Assembly: GCF_007860125.1 (NCBI RefSeq)
Contig: NZ_SJPW01000004.1
Coordinates: forward strand, 404,372-468,371
Origin: Rubripirellula tenax
Lineage (GTDB): Bacteria > Planctomycetota > Planctomycetia > Pirellulales > Pirellulaceae
Direction of reading: 5' to 3'
Length of the DNA stretch: 64,000 nucleotides
Shown here: positions 17,786 through 25,590 of the stretch, one piece after another
How positions within the stretch are numbered: the stretch's first letter is position 1
Layout: every line of letters begins with the position of its first letter
Notes under the pieces: generated by a model
What the model saw: the letters and a program-made list of their open reading frames with translations, nothing else
What the model was told of the DNA's origin: nothing
Database searches by the model: none
Program-made: the position numbers and the translations under genes

Positions 17786-18813
17786 CTGCGGTGATGACAA
17801 ATTGGTCGACTTTGATCGGTCACGAAAAAGCGCAGCGATGGTTCGCCGCTGCGATCGGACAGAATCGACTCGGAGGCAGTTTTCTGTTGGTCGGTTCGCC
17901 GGGAATCGGCAAGCGGACGCTCGCCAACGTGTTGGCACGGACGCTCCTTTGTCAGGTTTCGAAACCGGACCAAATGACCCCCTGTGGAACGTGCCCGTCT
18001 TGTTTACAGGTCGAAGCCGGCACGCATCCCGACGTCGTTCGTGTTCGCAAACCGGATGACAAGAGTCTGATCCCCGTGGAGTTGCTGATCGGTTCACGCG
18101 AGGCTCGGATGCAGGAAGGTTTTTGTCGCGACATCCGCTTGCGTCCCAGCGTCGGCAATCGAAAAGTCGCGATCCTAGAAGACGCCGATTTTTTGAACGA
18201 GGAAGGCGCGAACTGCCTGCTGAAGACTTTGGAAGAACCGCCTTCGGCAGCCATCGTCCTGCTGATCGGCACCAGCGAACAGCGTCAATTGCCAACCATT
18301 CGGTCGCGATGCCAAATCTTGCGACTCGGTCCACTGTCCAACGAAGACGCCGCGCGATTGGTGCGTGACATTCACGGCGTTGAAGCGTCCGACGAAAGCA
18401 TTGCCTCGGCCATCGACATTGCCGGTGGCGACATTGAAGTCGCGTTGAGACTCCTCAGCGGCGAGTCTGACAAACTTCGCGGCGCGCTGACCGCCCAACT
18501 GGATGCCGATTACCCGGACCCGGTCGGGCTGTCACGAATCATCTCGACGCACGTCGATGCCGCGGGCAAAGACGCGACCAAACGGCGGGGCGCGATGCGT
18601 GATGTATTTTCGATGTCCGTCCAGCACTATCGGCGGCAAATGCGAGCCGATGCACTTCGCGACTCGGTAGCACCCATCACGCTGAACCGCCTGGACCGCT
18701 GTGTTCGAGCGCTGCGCGAGGTGGATCGCAGTGCCAACCAAGCGACGCTGATCGAGTGCTTTGCCGCCGACATCGCCGCCGGGACGACAGGCGACCGCGG
18801 CGAGATCGGGTGA
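17782..18813 (+). CDS. holB: DNA polymerase III delta' subunit
   Basis: This is a clamp-loader subunit of the AAA+ family with 343 residues. It has a Walker A-like GSPGIGKRT (38-46), a zinc module with PCGTCPSCLQVE (Cys68, Cys71, Cys74, plus a nearby upstream cysteine at 57), the sensor region VAILEDADFLNEEGANCLLKTLEEPP, and the SRC motif (IRSRCQ) that supplies the arginine finger. The C-terminal collar domain is less conserved. The start codon overlaps the rpiB stop, so it is the third gene of a sua5/ywlE-rpiB-holB operon. An almost directly convergent lipoprotein gene ends 18 bases later. Confidence 0.9.
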   Translation: MTAVMTNWSTLIGHEKAQRWFAAAIGQNRLGGSFLLVGSPGIGKRTLANVLARTLLCQVSKPDQMTPCGTCPSCLQVEAGTHPDVVRVRKPDDKSLIPVELLIGSREARMQEGFCRDIRLRPSVGNRKVAILEDADFLNEEGANCLLKTLEEPPSAAIVLLIGTSEQRQLPTIRSRCQILRLGPLSNEDAARLVRDIHGVEASDESIASAIDIAGGDIEVALRLLSGESDKLRGALTAQLDADYPDPVGLSRIISTHVDAAGKDATKRRGAMRDVFSMSVQHYRRQMRADALRDSVAPITLNRLDRCVRALREVDRSANQATLIECFAADIAAGTTGDRGEIG

Positions 18814-18831
18814 TGCGATGGTGACGTTTGG

Positions 18832-19338
18832 CTAGAAACCCAACGCGTTACCGTCTTCGTCCAGAATCTGTGTCTTGATTTGCAAGAACCACTCGTTGCC
18901 GTTCTTTTTGACTTTCGCGTTAACATCGTAGGGCGTTTCGGCAACGAAATCACTCGCCAATTCGCCCGTGCCGCTCTGCAACGATTCTCGCATCAGTCGC
19001 AACACCGTGTGGTCGATATTGCTGTACCACGGATTGCTCTCGTGATCACTAAGCACCACTTCGAGCGCTTGATAGAGTTCGATTTCGGTCCAATCGCCGG
19101 GCGGTTTGATCTGCAACTGGGCTGACTTCTTCAAAGCGTTGCCCAGCTCCCAATTGGCCGAAAACGTCTTGTCCCCCAGTTGATGCTCGATCGAATAATT
19201 CGAACCGTGCTTGGCGCGAATGGTCGCCTGCAATTGCGATGCGGTCGAGGTATCGATGGGGCCTTCGACGACGGGAGGTTTGGACGCGGGCAGACAACCA
19301 AGCGAGAAAACAACCAACAACAAACAAATGCGTTTCAT
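18832..19338 (-). CDS. Hypothetical lipoprotein
   Basis: This is a 168-residue predicted lipoprotein of unknown function. The signal MKRICLLLVVFSLGC ends in a lipobox with Cys15. The mature protein has no cysteine pair or known motif; its C-terminus (VKKNGNEWFLQIKTQILDEDG) looks like beta strands. ATG at 19338 was chosen because it opens the signal peptide; an in-frame upstream extension to 19437 has no such logic. It lies just downstream of mqnC on the same strand with a 56-base gap, but its product shows no menaquinone link. Confidence 0.7.
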   Translation of the reverse strand: MKRICLLLVVFSLGCLPASKPPVVEGPIDTSTASQLQATIRAKHGSNYSIEHQLGDKTFSANWELGNALKKSAQLQIKPPGDWTEIELYQALEVVLSDHESNPWYSNIDHTVLRLMRESLQSGTGELASDFVAETPYDVNAKVKKNGNEWFLQIKTQILDEDGNALGF

Positions 19339-19394
19339 GATGGACAGATCCGGGCGAGTGAAAGTCGACAAGAAGCATCCAATATAGCGAACGA

Positions 19395-20552
19395 CTAGAC
19401 CGAAAGTTGCACCAACTCCTGAGGCGGATTGTGACACGCTTCGATGGCCTTGCGTTCCAGTTCGGGCGAAACGAGTTGGTAGAAAACGTCTCGCTGGCGA
19501 GCTTCAAAACCAAGCTCTTCGATCGCATCGCGAATCTGCTGGAGCGACAAATAGTGGACCGTCCCTGCTTCGGCGACAACGTTTTCTTCGATCATCAAAC
19601 TACCCATATCGTTAGCGCCGAAGAGCATCGCCAATTGGCCGATCTTCAACCCCTGTGTTACCCAACTGCTTTGGATGCTGGGGACGTTGTCCAAATAGAG
19701 TCTCGAAACCGCTTGTGTCTTCAAGTACTCGAACGACCCGACGGCCGGCACATGCGAAAGGTCGGTGTTGTCGGGCTGGAATGTCCAGCAGATGAACGCG
19801 GTGAAACCACCGGTCTCGTCTTGAAGATCGCGAACTCTCTGGAGATGCTCGATTCGTTCGGCCAACGTTTCGACATGACCGAACATCATCGTCGCAGTGC
19901 TGATGCCGCCCAACTTGTGCCACACCCGCATGACGTTGAGCCAGTCGTCCGACATAACTTTGCCGCGAGTCAGTTCGTTGCGGACGCGGTCCACCAAAAT
20001 CTCGGCGCCGCCACCTGGGATGCTGCCCAAACCGGCCGCTTTCAAACGCGTCAAAACTTCTTCAATCGATAGGTTGTTGACCTTGGTGAAGTGATGCAGT
20101 TCGGGCGGGCTGAAACCGTGAACATTCACGTCGGGGAACGACGACTTGATGTCACGCAACAGTTCTTCGTACCAGTCGAGTTTGAATTTCGGATGCAGTC
20201 CGCCTTGCATCAAGATTTGGTTCCCACCAACGGCAACCGTTTCTTCGACTTTCTTGAGCAGTTCCTCACGCGGCAGCACGTAGCCTTCGTCGCTTTTGGG
20301 ACCACGATAGAACGCACAAAAATGGCAAACCGCGGTGCAGATGTTGGTGTAGTTGATGTTCCGATCGACGTTGTACGTGCGATACGGTTCGGGGTGCATC
20401 CGCCGCGAAACCTGGTCAGCCGCAGATCCGATCGCGGCCAAATCGTGGCTTTGCAATAGCTTCAAACCTTCGTCGGCCGAAATGCGTTCGCCCGCGATGG
20501 CTTTGTCCAAAATGGGCCGAATCGATGTATCTTTTGCGGTCATAGGAATCAC
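19395..20552 (-). CDS. mqnC: Cyclic dehypoxanthinyl futalosine synthase
   Basis: This radical SAM enzyme cyclises dehypoxanthine futalosine in the futalosine route to menaquinone. It has 385 residues. The cluster motif CTAVCHFC (Cys72, Cys76, Cys79) is of the CxxxCxxC type, followed by YRGPKSDEGYVL. Family-specific segments are LMQGGLHPK, HGFSPPEL, IPGGGAEIL and FICWTFQPDNT, which separate MqnC from MqnE and CofH relatives. The first start, a GTG at 20552, overlaps the mqnA stop by four bases; an ATG three codons later (20543) is also possible. The gene follows mqnA directly, so the two steps are coexpressed. Confidence 0.93.
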   Translation of the reverse strand: MIPMTAKDTSIRPILDKAIAGERISADEGLKLLQSHDLAAIGSAADQVSRRMHPEPYRTYNVDRNINYTNICTAVCHFCAFYRGPKSDEGYVLPREELLKKVEETVAVGGNQILMQGGLHPKFKLDWYEELLRDIKSSFPDVNVHGFSPPELHHFTKVNNLSIEEVLTRLKAAGLGSIPGGGAEILVDRVRNELTRGKVMSDDWLNVMRVWHKLGGISTATMMFGHVETLAERIEHLQRVRDLQDETGGFTAFICWTFQPDNTDLSHVPAVGSFEYLKTQAVSRLYLDNVPSIQSSWVTQGLKIGQLAMLFGANDMGSLMIEENVVAEAGTVHYLSLQQIRDAIEELGFEARQRDVFYQLVSPELERKAIEACHNPPQELVQLSV

Positions 20553-21334
20553 GTCGAAGAAGTCAAATTTTTATCGGGAATCAATCCGATCGCGGTTGCT
20601 CGCGTGCGAAACGATTCGAGTCCATGTCGCTCGCCCGTACCAAGCCGGAAATACAAGTTCTCTGCGAAATAACGATGCAAGTCTTCTTTGGTCAGCCCGT
20701 GGGTCGCCGCATTGGCGGCGGCGATCGATTCAAGGTGCTTGATTCCCGAATCTCGGCTCGCTTCCAATATTTCGGCTAGGCCGGAAACATCAACGCCCGG
20801 TCGGGCCACCCACATCGCGAAGACGAACGGCAATTCGGTCCAACGACACCAACGATCACCCAAGTCCCAAATTTCTTGATAGACGCCGCGAGCCGGATGC
20901 ATCGCCCGGTCGCCGATCAGCAAGATGGCATCCGCATCGACCTCTTCCGCCGATTGATCGATCCCCATCGGGACAGTGTCGGGGCGCAGTCCGTACATTT
21001 CGGCGAGCAACACCTGCACCATCGCGGCGCTGGTGCGGCTGCCTTCATCAAGCGCTAGAGTGCGGATTTTGGCCACCGGCACCCGGCTGAGCAAACGAAC
21101 GCTCCAAACCGGTCCGCGGCAACCGATCGCGGCATCGGAAACGATCGAATAGTCATGCCCGCGGAAATACTCGACCGATGGGATCAGCGCGACATCAAGC
21201 CTTCCCGCTGCTAAATCAGCCGCCAAGCGACTGGGCAAATCCAGCGTCAGCGACCCTCGCGAGCCCAACTGGCTGGCAAGCGTGTGAATCAACGGTTTGG
21301 TGTTCAGGTAGGAAACTGCGCCGACGCGTAACAT
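20549..21334 (-). CDS. mqnA: Chorismate dehydratase
   Basis: The product converts chorismate to 3-enolpyruvylbenzoate, the first step of the futalosine pathway to menaquinone. It has 261 residues and the periplasmic-binding-protein-like fold of the MqnA/MqnD family. It begins with the hallmark RVGAVSYLNTKPL and has LPSRLAADLAAGRLDVALIPSVEY, LALDEGSRTSAAMVQVLL, ILLIGDRAM and LPFVFAMWVARPG. ATG at 21334 starts the family sequence exactly; the longer upstream frame adds low-quality sequence. It is translationally coupled to mqnC. MqnB, MqnD and MqnE are not in the window. Confidence 0.92.
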   Translation of the reverse strand: MLRVGAVSYLNTKPLIHTLASQLGSRGSLTLDLPSRLAADLAAGRLDVALIPSVEYFRGHDYSIVSDAAIGCRGPVWSVRLLSRVPVAKIRTLALDEGSRTSAAMVQVLLAEMYGLRPDTVPMGIDQSAEEVDADAILLIGDRAMHPARGVYQEIWDLGDRWCRWTELPFVFAMWVARPGVDVSGLAEILEASRDSGIKHLESIAAANAATHGLTKEDLHRYFAENLYFRLGTGERHGLESFRTRATAIGLIPDKNLTSST

Positions 21335-21391
21335 GGTGGAGCTCGAAAAAATAGCACGGCTGGTGCTGTGGGATGTTCGATTCACGGCGAA

Positions 21392-21404
21392 GGCACGCCG
21401 TGCC
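21392..21404. terminator. Short GC-rich hairpin between rluA-like gene and mqnA
   Basis: GGCAC-GCC-GTGCC forms a perfect 5-bp stem in the 77-base gap between the pseudouridine synthase stop and the mqnA start. It has no T run and may attenuate read-through. Confidence 0.3.
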
Positions 21405-21411
21405 ACTGTGA

Positions 21412-22071
21412 CTAACCGAAGACGTCGGTCGAGGGCAACGCGGGACCGCGAACGGTTTTCAGCTTTCCGTTCTTGGGATCGTGAAACACGATCGATTCGG
21501 CTCTCAACATCAAACTCTCCGAGGTGGGACCGCCGTACAAATCGTCACCGACGATCGGATGGCCCCGGTGGGCCGCTTGAATCCTTAGCTGGTGCATCCG
21601 GCCGGTGTACGGATACATCCGCAACAAGGTTTGGTCCTTCGCCGCGTCATATCCAACGACTTCGATGCGAGTTTCGGCTTCCTTGGCGTCCAAGTCACCA
21701 GCGGAACAAACCTCGGCCTTCGGTTGATCAGGCAGTTTTCGAATGGAGTCGGTCCAAACGATGTCTTCGTCTGAGCCGCCGGATTCGATTTTTCCAGCCA
21801 CGATGGCGGCGTACTGCTTGATGACTTTGCGGCTTGAGAATTGGTCCGATAACAACCGAGCCTCTTTCTTGCGAAGCGCGATCAGGACAACGCCGCCGAC
21901 GTGTCGATCCAGCCGGTGGACAATCGCGAAATAGTCGCTGCGATCGGCGAGCTGGATTTTAAGTTGGCTCTCCAAGCTCTCGCCGCCAGGAGGCGCCTGA
22001 GTCGAAAGGCCAGGCGGTTTATCGACGGCGATCAGGTGACCACCGTCCCACAGGATGCTGATGTCTTGCAA
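21412..22071 (-). CDS. RluA-family pseudouridine synthase
   Basis: The product isomerises uridine to pseudouridine in rRNA or tRNA. It has 219 residues, the length of a catalytic domain without the S4 RNA-binding domain. The catalytic motif is HRLDRHVGGV with Asp55. The flanking family motifs are VDKPPGLST (16-24), AAIVAG, and the C-terminal YTGRMHQLRIQAAHRGHPIVGDDLYGG. The target uridine cannot be assigned. The gene lies upstream of mqnA on the same strand, separated by 77 bases. Confidence 0.9.
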   Translation of the reverse strand: MQDISILWDGGHLIAVDKPPGLSTQAPPGGESLESQLKIQLADRSDYFAIVHRLDRHVGGVVLIALRKKEARLLSDQFSSRKVIKQYAAIVAGKIESGGSDEDIVWTDSIRKLPDQPKAEVCSAGDLDAKEAETRIEVVGYDAAKDQTLLRMYPYTGRMHQLRIQAAHRGHPIVGDDLYGGPTSESLMLRAESIVFHDPKNGKLKTVRGPALPSTDVFG

Positions 22072-22382
22072 AGGATTGATTGAAGGGATTGGAAGGAGAA
22101 GCGAAGAGCGTTTCAGGCTGATCTAGGAGCGTGATCGTCATGCCAGAAACGCATCCCGATAACCCGATTTTGAACTTGGATGAATCATGGGCCGACATTC
22201 AGTCAATCCTAACCCAAATATTCCCCCTGCGATACAATCCGCACATGACCCATCAGGGCGCTTCACTTTTTCAAAATGAATTGAGCCGAAAAATACAAGC
22301 ACGACTCGCATGCGAGTGATTTTACGGCCATTTCAGGAATTCACTCGCTTGCGTTTCGTGCTTGTAAATATGCCTGTAAAAA
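22072..22382. other. Intergenic region with a long inverted repeat
   Basis: This 311-base region lies between the divergent pseudouridine synthase gene and a membrane protein gene. A 62-codon open frame (22131-22319) is possible but has no recognisable features and runs into the inverted repeat, so I do not call it. The main object is the 26-base inverted repeat listed separately. Confidence 0.6.
22294..22366. repeat. 26-base imperfect inverted repeat
   Basis: The left arm (22294-22319) begins TACAAGCACGA and ends GCGAGTGA. The right arm (22341-22366) begins TCACTCGC and ends TCGTGCTTGTA. The arms are complementary at 23 of 26 positions and enclose a 21-base spacer. The structure ends 17 bases before the next start codon. 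Confidence 0.85.
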
Positions 22383-23078
22383 ATGATTCGCTCTGACATG
22401 ACCCACACCGACTCGCCCCCGTCCGATCGAGGCTTTCAATTCAGCCTTCGCGAAACGCTGGGCTTGGTCACGATTGCAGTGCTGGTGGCCGGACTGATCA
22501 CCGCGACGAAACGCTTGAGATCGGCCGAGCGAGAGCGCGACCTGTTGAGAAACGAAGTCGGCTACCTGACCCCCACCGATGCGGACCAAATCGCGGCTTC
22601 GCGAGCCCCCAGCGACCAGCCGTTGACCTATCGGGTCCGCGTGAGGGTGCCCGAGGCCAAAACGAAATTCCGACTCGCCTACAGCTCAATTTGGCCAGCG
22701 GGAGAATCGTCGCCCATGTGGTTCAGTGCCGTCCCCATTGTCGCAGGCGAATCGCTGGTGACGGTTCGAATCATGGAAGACCCCCGCGACGGACGTTGGA
22801 AAATTTCGACGATCGTTGGCACTTCGTCCGGCACCCGACGGATGGCGACGACACTGCCACCCGACCAAGTTCCCGTTTTTCGTGGCTCGCACGAAGTCCT
22901 CAGCACCGGGATTCCCCGCGGCGAAACGTTCGCCGCCGCAATATCTGAATCGATTCGCGTGCTGGACGAACGTTGGCTGGTCGGCGAGGGCAGCTTGTTG
23001 TTATACGGTGATAGGCCACCGGATGCGGACCAGCTTGGAATCTTCGCCGAGCTTCAACCCGACACCGGACCGTTGTAA
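22383..23078 (+). CDS. Hypothetical single-pass membrane protein
   Basis: This 231-residue protein is not recognised. After a short cytoplasmic N-terminus it has one transmembrane segment at about residues 28-44 (ETLGLVTIAVLVAGLITA), then a short charged coiled-coil (LRSAERERDLLRNEVGYL), then an extracytoplasmic domain rich in beta strands (LTYRVRVRVPEAKTKFRLAYSSIW). Similar architecture (membrane anchor, coiled coil, small domain) is common in planctomycete proteins of unknown role. The start is uncertain: ATG at 22383 or at 22398. Its transcript would begin near the long inverted repeat. Confidence 0.6.
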   Translation: MIRSDMTHTDSPPSDRGFQFSLRETLGLVTIAVLVAGLITATKRLRSAERERDLLRNEVGYLTPTDADQIAASRAPSDQPLTYRVRVRVPEAKTKFRLAYSSIWPAGESSPMWFSAVPIVAGESLVTVRIMEDPRDGRWKISTIVGTSSGTRRMATTLPPDQVPVFRGSHEVLSTGIPRGETFAAAISESIRVLDERWLVGEGSLLLYGDRPPDADQLGIFAELQPDTGPL

Positions 23079-23119
23079 GCTTGGCCCTTCGCCTTGACCC
23101 ATTTTTGACTTGAGTTTCT

Positions 23120-24550
23120 ATGCCACGCGATTTTTTGAAGGGTGCCGCCGACGAGTATGACGTCGTCGTGATCGGCAGCGGACTTGCCGGGATGACGTCG
23201 GCGAACATTCTGGGCCGGGCCGGTCATCGCGTCCTGCTGCTCGAACAACACTACAAGCTTGGCGGGCTGGCGACGTGGTTCCTTCGTCCCGGTGGCCACA
23301 CGTTCGACATTTCGCTTCACGGTTTCCCCCACGGGATGATCAAGTCGTGTCGGCGCTACTGGAGCAAAGACATCGCCGATCGAATCGTCCAACTAACCAA
23401 CATTCGATTCGACAATCCCCAGTTCTCGTTGACAACGACGTTCAACCGCGAAGACTTCACCAAGCTGTTGACTTCAAAGTTCGGAATCGAACATCAAACG
23501 GTAAGCGATTTTTTTGATACCGCGCGAGGAATGAACTTTTATGACGACCAAGAACTGACAACGCGGCAATTATTCGATCGCTTTTTTCCCGGTCGCGATG
23601 ACGTTGTCCGTTTGCTGATGGAACCGATCACGTACGCCAACGGATCGACACTGGAAGACCCGGCCATCACCTACGGGATCGTGTTCAGCAACTTCATGAG
23701 CAAGGGCGTCTTCATCTATGAAGGCGGCACCGAAGACTTGGTCGCGCGGATGAAGAAAGAACTGACCTCCAACAACGTCGACATTCGCATCAATTGCCCC
23801 GTCGATCGCATTCATTTGAAAGACGGTCACGTCGCCGCGGTGGAAACCCAGGGTCGAAAGATCAAGTGCCGCGCCGTGGTCAGCAACGCGAACCTGCGGA
23901 CGACCGTGCTGAAAATGATCGGCGCGGACGTACTCGATAAATCGTTCGTCGAAAAGACGCAGGCGGTACGGCTGAACAACAGCAGCACGCAAGTCTATAT
24001 GGCGTTGAAACCGGGCGAGGAGATCGATGAATCGAGCGGCGATTTGTTTTTCACGAGCACGTCGAAAGAGTTCCGCACCGACTTGCTGCTTAGCCGCGAT
24101 ATCACCAGTCGCACGTTCAGCTTCTATTACCCACGCACGCGCCCGACCAAAAAAGAACGTTACGCTATCGTCAGCAGCACGAATGCGAATTGGTCCGATT
24201 GGTCCGATTTGAACGAGGCTGATTACGAAGCCAGCAAGGCGGACTTGGTTGAAACCACGATCGACGCGCTCGAAAAATACATCCCCGGTGTCCGCGACAA
24301 AATCGATCGCGCCGAGGCTGCGACGCCACGTACGTTCCATCACTACACGCTTCACGAATCGGGTGCCAGCTTCGGAACAAAATTCGAAGGGCTCGGCGTT
24401 AGCCGTGAACTCCCTTCGCAAGTCGGTGGTATGTACCACGCCGGCAGCGTCGGAATCATCATGAGCGGTTGGTTAGGCGCTATCAACTACGGCGTCATCG
24501 TCAGCAACGAAGTCGATCAACAGTTGGTCCGCGAAAGCTCGCAGGTCTAA
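23120..24550 (+). CDS. CrtI-like FAD-dependent oxidoreductase
   Basis: This 476-residue flavoprotein belongs to the phytoene desaturase/carotenoid isomerase group. An N-terminal dinucleotide-binding motif [29 protein letters not shown] (15-43) is followed by LGGLATWF, typical of CrtI and CrtISO. The C-terminal flavin-contact segment is [23 protein letters not shown]. Many planctomycetes make carotenoids, and desaturases, oxygenases and squalene-forming HpnE-type enzymes share this fold, so the reaction cannot be stated. An FAH-family gene follows on the same strand after 41 bases. Confidence 0.8.
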   Translation: MPRDFLKGAADEYDVVVIGSGLAGMTSANILGRAGHRVLLLEQHYKLGGLATWFLRPGGHTFDISLHGFPHGMIKSCRRYWSKDIADRIVQLTNIRFDNPQFSLTTTFNREDFTKLLTSKFGIEHQTVSDFFDTARGMNFYDDQELTTRQLFDRFFPGRDDVVRLLMEPITYANGSTLEDPAITYGIVFSNFMSKGVFIYEGGTEDLVARMKKELTSNNVDIRINCPVDRIHLKDGHVAAVETQGRKIKCRAVVSNANLRTTVLKMIGADVLDKSFVEKTQAVRLNNSSTQVYMALKPGEEIDESSGDLFFTSTSKEFRTDLLLSRDITSRTFSFYYPRTRPTKKERYAIVSSTNANWSDWSDLNEADYEASKADLVETTIDALEKYIPGVRDKIDRAEAATPRTFHHYTLHESGASFGTKFEGLGVSRELPSQVGGMYHAGSVGIIMSGWLGAINYGVIVSNEVDQQLVRESSQV

Positions 24551-24591
24551 CGCACCAATATCACTCCCTCCTCCCACCACGAGCGGCCACG

Positions 24592-25413
24592 ATGCCTACC
24601 TGCCGATACCTTACTGAAGATGGCAAGATCGAGTATGCGACTTTCAGCGAAGGAAAAATCTGTCCGCTGCCGCACCTGAACGACGGCAATTTTTTTGAAC
24701 CGCGTGTTCCCGCCTACAGCTCTGATGAAACATGGCGCAACGCGCCACCGAATTTGCTACCGCCTACTCCGACACCCGAAAAAGTGATCTGCATCGGCTT
24801 GAACTACCGCGACCATGCGATCGAAACCGGTTCCGAAATTCCCTCCGAGCCCGTCGTCTTCAGCAAGTTCAATACGGCATTGGTCGGACACGGCGACACG
24901 ATTCGGTTGCCCAAGGTTTCGGCGCAAGTCGACTACGAAGCTGAATTGGTTGTGGTGATCGGAAAGACGGCCAAGCATGTCTCGGGCGCCAACGCGATGG
25001 ATTACGTCTACGGATATTCGTGTGGCCATGACGTTTCGGCACGCGATTGGCAAAAGGGTCGCCCCGGTGGCCAATGGTTGCTGGGGAAAACGTTCGACAC
25101 GTTTGGGCCGGTGGGGCCGTGCGTCGTTACCTGTGCCGAATTGCCGGATGCGTCGAACGTCAACGTGCGAATGAAGCTGAATGATGAAACCGTACAAAAC
25201 AGTACGACGGCGCAACTGATTTTCGATATCCCGACCTTGGTCGCTCACTTGTCAAACATTGTGACGCTCAAGCCCGGCGACTTGATCTTCACCGGGACAC
25301 CGCCCGGCGTCGGGGCCGCACGCAATCCGCCAGTCTTCCTGAAGAACGGCGACGTTTGTAGCGTCGAAATCGAGGGAATTGGGGCGCTGACAAACAGATG
25401 CGAGCAAGAATAG
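24592..25413 (+). CDS. Fumarylacetoacetate hydrolase (FAH) family protein
   Basis: The product is a 273-residue metal-dependent enzyme of the FAH superfamily, whose members hydrolyse, isomerise or decarboxylate 2-oxo acids or acylpyruvates. The core begins with [17 protein letters not shown] (about 64-80). It carries the metal ligands in [12 protein letters not shown], the [14 protein letters not shown] motif, [14 protein letters not shown], and the closing [19 protein letters not shown] at 24592 was chosen because the longer frame overlaps the preceding gene out of phase and the family starts near here. The specific substrate is not evident. A CCGGCC/GGCCGG hairpin follows the stop. Confidence 0.88.
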   Translation: MPTCRYLTEDGKIEYATFSEGKICPLPHLNDGNFFEPRVPAYSSDETWRNAPPNLLPPTPTPEKVICIGLNYRDHAIETGSEIPSEPVVFSKFNTALVGHGDTIRLPKVSAQVDYEAELVVVIGKTAKHVSGANAMDYVYGYSCGHDVSARDWQKGRPGGQWLLGKTFDTFGPVGPCVVTCAELPDASNVNVRMKLNDETVQNSTTAQLIFDIPTLVAHLSNIVTLKPGDLIFTGTPPGVGAARNPPVFLKNGDVCSVEIEGIGALTNRCEQE

Positions 25414-25428
25414 CCGGCCACAGGCCGG
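25414..25428 (+). terminator. Hairpin after the FAH gene
   Basis: CCGGCC-ACA-GGCCGG, a perfect 6-bp stem with a 3-base loop, begins right after the stop codon. There is no T run. Confidence 0.4.
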
Positions 25429-25590
25429 TGCGCCGCGACTCCCTTCCCTCCTAGTGGGTGGCTTGATCCGCGAAACGACATTGCCGCCGGGTGTTCCGAT
25501 TTGATATGGCTTTCAAGCAAGCGGTGGATTTTCCGTCGCACTATCTTGATTTCCCACTTCGGCCTTCGTGGCCAAGGTCATGTCATTTCT

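Noticed and set aside
22131-22319. 62-codon frame before the inverted repeat
   Set aside because: No recognised features; it ends within the left arm of the inverted repeat and has no clear start signal.
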